Of a stretch of DNA of 64,000 nucleotides, positions 58,875 to 64,000 are shown piece by piece. Source of the DNA: Butyrivibrio sp. INlla18 (GTDB taxonomy: Bacteria > Bacillota > Clostridia > Lachnospirales > Lachnospiraceae). The stretch covers positions 222,136 through 286,135 of the forward strand of contig NZ_FMXK01000005.1 of the NCBI RefSeq assembly GCF_900103635.1. Reading direction: 5' to 3'. Numbering within the stretch: position 1 is the first letter of the stretch; each line of letters begins with the position of its first letter. The notes under the pieces were generated by a model. It saw only the letters and a program-made list of their open reading frames with translations, was not told the origin of the DNA and searched no databases. Position numbers and translations under genes: made by a program.

Positions 58875-60158
58875 CTAATCTATCTTTTTTACATATAACA
58901 GATCAGTAAACGCCGTCTTGTATCGATCTTTGTTGTGCATAACAAATATCGCCGTAAGGTTCTCCATAAGGTAACCAGCATAGCGATCTTCTCTGACAAT
59001 ACCCTGACTATCATAAAAATCCGTAACATCCTTCATAACAGTAAAGGCAAAGTCTGCATATTCATCAAATACACTCTTTTTCATGATCATGAGGTTTGCC
59101 CCTGGATAACAAAACGCGTGGCCATACTCTATTAGTGTATCGGCATATTCAGGAAAATGCCTTATAAGTGCCTTTTCCATTAGTTCCCAGTCCTGTTTTG
59201 GAATATATCTTGGGCAAAAGAAATCTTTGATAGGCGCCCCTACAAGCATAGGAGTGGTAACTACTATATCTATTCCACCCGCTTCTATCTTTTGCAGGTC
59301 TTTTTCATCAATATCCATATATCTGGCATAGTGGTAAAGCCCCACATAGTCTGCGTCATGGGCATTCTTCCACATCCAGTAAAGAGCTGTGCCTTCGGAG
59401 AAATCACGATTTAGCTTGGAAATATTTTCTCCCGTATCGTCTCTATATCCACAGATTTGATTGCTTGTCAGGGCTGCGCCAACCTGAATATCATCTACAA
59501 ATGCTGGCTTATCTAATAAAAGAGGTGCTACATCTGATGCACAGCGTGCTCTAAATATCTTAATCTTTGAAAGATCAGCATCACCTGATGCTTTCTCATC
59601 TTTAAGAAGTCTTATTTTTCCATATAGCTGTTCAAAGCTCTCATTGAGCCTATCCTTTTCAAAAAATGGATATTTTATGGTCACTTCATTTTTGAGCACC
59701 ATATAGTAAAAGCGATAGTTCATGCCTTCTCTTGTCAGATGGCAAAAGCCATATTCGTCATAGGGCATCTTCTCAACTTTTACTTTTTTATCAAGGCTTT
59801 CTAGGTATCTCTTGGCTTTTATGTACTCATATAAATATCTATATTCACTTGAAAGCGGAATAATGTTTGAAAACTGCTGCTCAAGAAGATCCTTTTGTGC
59901 TTCCTGAATATAATCCTTCTTGGCTAATGCCAATATTACAGGTGCATTCTTGTCCAAAGACTCCTCACTTATTTCAAACACTGATATCTGCTCTATTTTT
60001 TTTTCATTTTCATTTATATTTTTGACAATAAAGCCTTTAATAAGGTCTTTATAGCCGCATTTATCCATAAGTGCCAGCAATTCTCTGCCTCTTTTGCCTG
60101 CACCATACAAATAAAACTCTATGTTATGTGAAAATAAGTTATCGAATGACCTGATCAT
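58875..60158 (-). CDS. DUF4422 glycosyltransferase with an N-terminal Rossmann-like domain
   Basis: A 427-aa protein. Residues about 10-110 resemble the nucleotide-binding domain recurring in this cluster (IEFYLYGAGKRGRELLALM, IILALAKKDYI-type strand), without the DNN..WG motif. Residues about 185-425 are DUF4422: IKIFRARCASDV, DDIQVGAALTSNQICGYRDDTGENIS, LNRDFSEGTALYWMWKN, YVGLYHYARYMD, PGANLMIMKKSVFDEY. The start at 60156-60158 has GAGGG 7 nt upstream; an open frame continuing to 60320 encodes the 12-nt repeats and is not supported. First minus-strand gene after the divergent toxin promoter. Confidence 0.82.
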   Translation of the reverse strand: MIRSFDNLFSHNIEFYLYGAGKRGRELLALMDKCGYKDLIKGFIVKNINENEKKIEQISVFEISEESLDKNAPVILALAKKDYIQEAQKDLLEQQFSNIIPLSSEYRYLYEYIKAKRYLESLDKKVKVEKMPYDEYGFCHLTREGMNYRFYYMVLKNEVTIKYPFFEKDRLNESFEQLYGKIRLLKDEKASGDADLSKIKIFRARCASDVAPLLLDKPAFVDDIQVGAALTSNQICGYRDDTGENISKLNRDFSEGTALYWMWKNAHDADYVGLYHYARYMDIDEKDLQKIEAGGIDIVVTTPMLVGAPIKDFFCPRYIPKQDWELMEKALIRHFPEYADTLIEYGHAFCYPGANLMIMKKSVFDEYADFAFTVMKDVTDFYDSQGIVREDRYAGYLMENLTAIFVMHNKDRYKTAFTDLLYVKKID

Positions 60159-60222
60159 TGGTTTGCCCTCTATAACAATTGTATATACATTTTGGGTGTT
60201 TTTCAAAAACAATTTATACAAC

Positions 60223-60258
60223 GGGGTTGCTTTTGGGGTTACTTTTAGGGTTGCTTCT
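60223..60258. repeat. Three tandem 12-nt repeats in the divergent intergenic region
   Basis: GGGGTTGCTTTT, GGGGTTACTTTT, AGGGTTGCTTCT, exactly in register, directly upstream of the plus-strand toxin promoter and overlapping its -35. They could be regulator-binding iterons or simple slippage repeats. Confidence 0.7.
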
Positions 60259-60285
60259 TGCATTATATCGCTACAGCGATATAAT
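60258..60285 (+). promoter_or_regulatory. Toxin-antitoxin promoter with embedded palindromic operator
   Basis: -35 TTGCAT (60258-60263), 16-nt spacer, -10 TATAAT (60280-60285). A perfect dyad ATTATATCGC-taca-GCGATATAAT (60262-60285) covers the spacer and -10, an obvious site for repression by the XRE-domain antitoxin. By symmetry the minus strand also carries TATAAT (60262-60267), so transcription toward the DUF4422 gene may be controlled too. Confidence 0.75.
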
Positions 60286-60306
60286 ATTGTTAGAGGTGTT
60301 AATACT

Positions 60307-60984
60307 ATGAAAGAAATCATTTATCACGGATCAGATCATATTATAGAGAAGCCCGAATATGGCCTTGGTGCAACGACTAACGACTATGGTCGTGGATTTT
60401 ATTGCACCAAAAGTCTTGAACTTGCTAAAGAATGGGCATGTGGAAAAGGTTCTGATGGCTTTGCAAACAAATATGAACTAGACTTGGATGAATTAAAAGT
60501 AATCAATCTAAATCAAGAACCATACAACATATTAAACTGGTTAGCTGTACTGACTAAACACCGTACATATTGGCAAAATAGTAGCATATCAGCTGAAGCT
60601 AAGGCATATTTGCAAGAGAATTTTTATGTAGATATCTCTGGTTATGATGTTGTCATCGGATATAGAGCTGACGATTCTTATTTTTCCTTTGCTCAAGATT
60701 TTGTTTCCGGCACTATATCACTTCAAAAGTTGCAAAGAGCAATGCACCTGGGAGAACTTGGCGAACAGATTGTACTTATCAGCGAAAAGGCTTTCTCCCA
60801 TATTAAATACTTAGAGCATGAATCCGCAGATTCTTATATATACTACAATCAGAAAAATGACCGAGACAAGCGCGCAAAACAAGCATACAGATCAGAAAAG
60901 AACATAACTGCCAATCTAGATGAGCTTTTCATTCTTGATATCATGAGAGGAAATATTCAAAATGGAGATCCACGCCTACAGTGA
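60307..60984 (+). CDS. DUF3990 ADP-ribosyltransferase-like toxin
   Basis: A 225-aa protein. N-terminal IIYHGSDHIIEKP (His of the ART triad), NDYGRGFYCTKSLELAKEWA, and GEQIVLISEKA near the position of the third triad residue fit the DUF3990 family, which has a PARP-like fold. ATG at 60307-60309 with AGAGGTG upstream; the open frame upstream of it lacks support. Its 3' end overlaps the antitoxin gene by 23 nt. Probably modifies a cellular target when the antitoxin is lost. One of only two plus-strand genes here, inserted in a minus-strand glycan cluster, so likely acquired. Confidence 0.85.
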   Translation: MKEIIYHGSDHIIEKPEYGLGATTNDYGRGFYCTKSLELAKEWACGKGSDGFANKYELDLDELKVINLNQEPYNILNWLAVLTKHRTYWQNSSISAEAKAYLQENFYVDISGYDVVIGYRADDSYFSFAQDFVSGTISLQKLQRAMHLGELGEQIVLISEKAFSHIKYLEHESADSYIYYNQKNDRDKRAKQAYRSEKNITANLDELFILDIMRGNIQNGDPRLQ

Positions 60985-61597
60985 ACTTTATATTGAATCT
61001 GCCCAAAATATCTTGGGACATATGTTTGATTACGCCATAAATGAAGTAGGTCTTGAACCAAATGAATTTGCCAACCGCTTTGTTGTCTCACCTATTTCAA
61101 AAGAATTTGAGAAAGGTAATCCTACTTATGTTGCAGGCAAAACAGGGCCTGAAATAGCCAAATTAGTTCTTACTGGTAGTGGTTATTCGAAAAGATTTCC
61201 AGATGAAGTAATGTACATAGATAGAAGTCCGGAGTACTGGGCTGGCTGGTCTCTTGCCTACTATCAGTGGCTTAGGAACTACCATTTTATGCACATTCTC
61301 AAAGCTGCACCTTTTTCAAAAATACTCGAAATGTATTCCATCTATCACGAAATGGATATCAATCAATTTGTAGATAGATTGGATGATATCTTAAACACTT
61401 TCTATCCTCAGACACCTCTCAGGAGGTATAGAGAAATAGCTGGATTATCACAAAGTGAGCTTTCATCCATATCCGGAGTCCCGCTTAGACAGATACAGCT
61501 TTTTGAACAAAGACAAAGAGACATAAGAAAAGCACAGTCAATAACTGTGCTTATGCTTAGCAAGGCTCTTGGATGTAGTATGGAAGATTTGATGTAG
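60962..61597 (+). CDS. XRE-family antitoxin/regulator
   Basis: A 211-aa protein. The N-terminal part (about 1-140) is an uncharacterised helical domain (AQNILGHMFDYAINEVGL, SPEYWAGWSLAYYQWLRN, MYSIYHEMDINQFVD), probably for toxin binding. The C-terminal part (about 152-211) is a Cro/CI helix-turn-helix: LRRYREIAGLSQSELSSIS, GVPLRQIQLFEQRQRD. AGAGGAAAT ribosome site within the toxin gene end. Gene order (toxin first) and the palindromic promoter suggest autoregulation by the complex. Confidence 0.87.
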   Translation: MEIHAYSELYIESAQNILGHMFDYAINEVGLEPNEFANRFVVSPISKEFEKGNPTYVAGKTGPEIAKLVLTGSGYSKRFPDEVMYIDRSPEYWAGWSLAYYQWLRNYHFMHILKAAPFSKILEMYSIYHEMDINQFVDRLDDILNTFYPQTPLRRYREIAGLSQSELSSISGVPLRQIQLFEQRQRDIRKAQSITVLMLSKALGCSMEDLM

Positions 61598-61831
61598 CTA
61601 GTCAAAAATCAAGTGAATCGCAGCATTTATCACCGTTTCCGAGATTGCTTTACATTTTTATGAGCGAATATTCTACTACTCATCACACTTTTATGAGGGA
61701 ATATTTGCAACATGAAATTATAAATTATGAAGAATTATAAAAGCTATATCGAATTATGAAAGATTATGAAACTCATTTGCTTGCATCCTCTCGCACATGC
61801 AAGCAAGACATGCTATGATATAATCTCAAAC
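61598..61831. other. Gap between convergent genes with repeats
   Basis: No gene seen. It contains a 17-nt direct repeat TTTTATGAGSGAATATT (61656-61672 and 61689-61705, 33-nt period), several AATTATGAA copies (61715-61770), and a hairpin TTGCTTGCAT-cctctcgcac-ATGCAAGCAA (61777-61806) that could end the toxin-antitoxin transcript, though no T run follows. Confidence 0.55.
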
Positions 61832-61859
61832 AAAAAGCACAGTCACAGAATGTGCTTTT
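61832..61859 (-). terminator. Terminator of the WavE-like gene
   Basis: Stem AAAAGCACA / TGTGCTTTT (61833-61841, 61851-61859). On the minus strand it is followed by TTTTTG. A similar AAAGCACAGTC..CTGTGCTTA sequence occurs inside the antitoxin gene near 61528-61556. Confidence 0.85.
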
Positions 61860-61870
61860 GTATATTAAAG

Positions 61871-63274
61871 TTATAGCTTAAACTTTTTAATTATAAAATT
61901 AGCCTCTTGTTTCTCTAAATCATCCATATCTCCATTAGCTATTAGCTCCTTAAATTCCTGTATAGCTTTAGAGCTGTCATGCCTGATCAAACTAAATAAT
62001 ACTTTCTTGTATAGTTTGTAGTTAATCTCTTTTAGTTCAGCAAGATATTCTGATTCCATATTGTAATAGCCTTTTGCAGAACAAGATATATCTTTTATTA
62101 TCTTTTTTTCTCTTTCACCTACTTCAAATCTATCAAACAGAATATCTAATGCTTCATCATAGCCACAATTGTTAGTGTTTTTTTCAGCTTTAACTATATC
62201 CTTAGCCCATCCATCATCAGACTTTATAAAGTTTTGCTCTCCCCACTCTTTCAAATCCTGAATATCTTCATTTGTCATTTGAAGACTTATTCCGTAATCT
62301 GAAACGTCCCTAATTTTCTTTATTTCAGAATAAAGTTTCCTATATCCATTAGAATCAGCTAATTTCCCATTAACAATTTGGTCTATTATCGAATAATTTC
62401 TAATATCCAGATTAGCCTTTATTCTTTTTATTCCATATCTGGCGTTTCCAAAAAAGATATCCTTTAAACCTAATTCGTATTCATTAGGATCGGGTGTTTT
62501 ACTAAATTCCTCTCCTGCTTCCAGATAGTAAAAAATGAAATTACAATATGCTATCACAAAATAAAGTGCATAAAGCTTATTCAAAACTTCTGGCAATTCA
62601 AAGTTTTCTTTATCTGCCGCCATCTCAAACACTTTATTTCTGAAACCAGGATATAAATATCTAAAATAATCTCCAATTATTGGATACTTGTGAGCAAATA
62701 TGCCAGCAAAAAACCAGGCATCTGACTCTACTTTACTTGCATACGCTAGTTTTGTATCCTCTAGGACGATCATATTCCTAATATCACTAGCTTTTCCATA
62801 AAATACAATATCTCCAGATGAAAACAGATCATTAACGCTATAACCAAACACCACGACTCGATTTTCAAAAAGCGGTTTGAATTCACCAAATTCGGCAGTT
62901 TTTAAATCTGTATCGTTTAGCTTTCTGATTGTAGGCATAATACGATTTACTTCATAATTCGAATAATCTGTTCTACATTTTAAAATATACGCGTCATTCG
63001 AAAGTAGATCCAATGCAGCCTTTAACTGCGTTCCTTGTCTTAAAAAGACCATCTCGCCATATTCTGACTCTTGTTCCAAAGGCTTACTTTCTAAAACAAT
63101 TACGCCAAGCTTCTCAAGCATACTTTCATAGCCCTGTGCCCCGCCTTCCCAAGTGGAGAAAATAATTCCATCAATCTCTCCGTTTTTACGAAGTTCACAT
63201 AAATATGCTAGCATCGAACAAAATTCAAATTCTACTCGTATCATGCCACACATAACAGCCCAAGTATTGTTCAT
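61871..63274 (-). CDS. WavE-like glycan biosynthesis protein
   Basis: A 467-aa protein. The N-terminal half resembles the WavE lipopolysaccharide-synthesis family, which has a glycosyltransferase-A-like fold: GIIFSTWEGG, LRQGTQLKAALDLL, YILKCRTDYSN, FSSGDIVFYGKASDIRNM. The C-terminal half (about 300-467) is a helical region with charged helices and no known domain. No signal peptide or membrane helix. It follows the small Rossmann-like gene by 24 nt and is probably part of the same glycan transcript. Confidence 0.7.
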   Translation of the reverse strand: MNNTWAVMCGMIRVEFEFCSMLAYLCELRKNGEIDGIIFSTWEGGAQGYESMLEKLGVIVLESKPLEQESEYGEMVFLRQGTQLKAALDLLSNDAYILKCRTDYSNYEVNRIMPTIRKLNDTDLKTAEFGEFKPLFENRVVVFGYSVNDLFSSGDIVFYGKASDIRNMIVLEDTKLAYASKVESDAWFFAGIFAHKYPIIGDYFRYLYPGFRNKVFEMAADKENFELPEVLNKLYALYFVIAYCNFIFYYLEAGEEFSKTPDPNEYELGLKDIFFGNARYGIKRIKANLDIRNYSIIDQIVNGKLADSNGYRKLYSEIKKIRDVSDYGISLQMTNEDIQDLKEWGEQNFIKSDDGWAKDIVKAEKNTNNCGYDEALDILFDRFEVGEREKKIIKDISCSAKGYYNMESEYLAELKEINYKLYKKVLFSLIRHDSSKAIQEFKELIANGDMDDLEKQEANFIIKKFKL

Positions 63275-63298
63275 GTATTCCCTCTCATCCGTTCTCTG

Positions 63299-63658
63299 CT
63301 AAAATGCAAGTTCTGTACATTCAAACGAACTATCACCACATCTGTATATAATGATGCGTTCCTCTGATATTCCCATGTCAATCAACTGTCTATAAATCTG
63401 ATCTTCATATTTCTTGCTTGCTATTACTATTCCTGCGTCTTTTTCCTTTTCAATTATTTCCTTTGGATTCGCTACTACCGTGCTATAAAAAGCATTCCCC
63501 CATTTTTCTGTATTGTTGTCACATACAGCAATTACCTTCGGTAGGCTATTTCTTACAATATAAAAATATGCAGCGATGCCTGATTTACCAGCACCAAAAA
63601 TAATGAGACTGTTAAAGTCATTTACTCTTTCAGCAAACTTTTTTCTCGTAAGAATCAT
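63299..63658 (-). CDS. Stand-alone Rossmann-like domain protein of the glycan cluster
   Basis: A 119-aa protein that is essentially one copy of the recurring domain: SLIIFGAGKSGIAAYFY (about 17-33), VCDNNTEKWGNAF, then GIVIASKKYEDQIYRQLIDMGI. In the fusion proteins this domain sits next to catalytic domains. Its ATG lies inside the end of the upstream partial gene (29-nt overlap, different frame). Function unknown; it may bind a nucleotide or nucleotide sugar. Confidence 0.75.
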   Translation of the reverse strand: MILTRKKFAERVNDFNSLIIFGAGKSGIAAYFYIVRNSLPKVIAVCDNNTEKWGNAFYSTVVANPKEIIEKEKDAGIVIASKKYEDQIYRQLIDMGISEERIIIYRCGDSSFECTELAF

Positions 63659-64000
63659 CTTCTTGCGCTAATTCATAGATGTATGACTCATATCTAGCCA
63701 TATTATTAATGAGAAAATTCAAGTCATCTTTTAAAGATTCTGGAATTCTCTGTAAATCCAACATACCATTATCTAAATATGTCTCAATTATGCTATGAAG
63801 CTTCTGCAATAATTCTATGTTCTGTTTATCATGAGCATGTATACCAACCTGGGTTTTAAAAGAAAGAAGTAAGGTTGAAATAAATCTTTCTACCAAGAAA
63901 CTTTTAACCTGGATTCTCGGATTAACATGACGAGGTTGGCAATGCCACTCCGAGAGTCCTGTAAATATCTGCCTGCTTGTCCAGAAGCTCACCAATCCTG
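63630..64000 (-). CDS. C-terminal part of an unidentified protein (start beyond the window)
   Basis: An open frame enters from the right edge and ends at 63630. The visible 123 residues (SFWTSRQIFTGLSEWHCQP, NPRIQVKSFLVERFISTLLL, LHSIIETYLDNGMLDL, LNFLINNMARYESYIYELAQ) are mostly helical and end in EKKVC. No family recognised. The overlap with the next gene and shared strand place it in the same glycan-cluster transcript. Confidence 0.6.
   Translation of the reverse strand, partial: GLVSFWTSRQIFTGLSEWHCQPRHVNPRIQVKSFLVERFISTLLLSFKTQVGIHAHDKQNIELLQKLHSIIETYLDNGMLDLQRIPESLKDDLNFLINNMARYESYIYELAQEDDSYEKKVC

Noticed and set aside
60159..60320. N-terminal extension of the DUF4422 protein to 60320
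   Set aside because: It would encode the 12-nt repeats and cross the toxin promoter dyad; the start at 60158 has a good ribosome site.
63299..64000. A single gene broken by a frameshift between the 119-aa protein and the upstream partial frame
   Set aside because: The 119-aa protein is a complete domain with its own Met, and 29-nt overlaps occur between real genes here; no sequence shared across the junction suggests one protein.
1..64000. tRNA, rRNA, insertion sequences or prophage genes
   Set aside because: No recognisable tRNA cloverleaf, rRNA sequence, transposase, integrase or phage structural gene was seen on either strand.

Overview
The window reads as chromosome of an anaerobic, butyrate-forming member of the Lachnospiraceae, most likely Butyrivibrio or Pseudobutyrivibrio. 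The main reasons are a complete thl-crt-hbd-bcd-etfB-etfA cluster in the order typical of that group, low-to-mid GC content, strong GGAGG ribosome sites, a GH51 arabinofuranosidase with its own ABC importer, and a very large InlB-repeat/MBG-like surface protein. All genes but two run on the minus strand, so the window is best read from right to left. No rRNA, tRNA, CRISPR array, prophage or transposase was seen.

Layout from low to high coordinates. 0-12 kb: a truncated response regulator, a lone second thiolase, an ECF cobalt/nickel importer (cbiMQO), mtnA with a small Sel1-like gene, then the butyrate operon with a clear promoter and terminator. 12-19.4 kb: hpf, an intergenic patch rich in DnaA-box-like sequences, and an arabino-oligosaccharide locus (lacI, lipoprotein binding protein, two permeases, GH51 enzyme) with three matching LacI-type operator sites. 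19.5-28.2 kb: a secreted SH3-NlpC/P60 peptidase, trxB, a SDR/HAD pair, a CheY/CheX-like pair and small accessory genes. 28.3-39.6 kb: an alanine symporter, methyltransferase, GDSL hydrolase, the pantothenate/CoA unit panT-coaX-coaBC, a HAD protein, an SseB-domain protein, an M18 aminopeptidase, and an ArsB/NhaD-type transporter behind a yybP-ykoY (manganese) riboswitch. Seven copies of a 33-nt palindromic REP-like element lie between 29.8 and 35.3 kb; three of them supply the stop codon of a neighbouring gene.

39.6-50.1 kb is the most unusual part. A barstar gene sits directly behind a membrane-anchored alpha/beta hydrolase fused to a C-terminal barnase-type ribonuclease. Next comes a 154-aa protein whose C-terminal domain is shared with a 71-aa protein, and these two paralogous domains bracket a 2736-aa surface protein.

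50.3-64 kb is a surface-glycan locus: a thiamine-diphosphate enzyme, glucose-1-phosphate cytidylyltransferase, a CgeB-like glycosyltransferase, two TIM-barrel isomerase-like proteins, a 792-aa multidomain methyltransferase/cytidylyltransferase fusion, a DUF4422 glycosyltransferase and a WavE-like protein. A Rossmann-like domain with a GAG/GSG start and, in three of four cases, a DNN..(K/R)WG motif recurs in four of these proteins. The locus is interrupted by the only plus-strand genes, an ADP-ribosyltransferase-like (DUF3990) toxin and XRE antitoxin pair with a palindromic promoter.

All assignments come from reading motifs and comparing with remembered family features; no database search was run.
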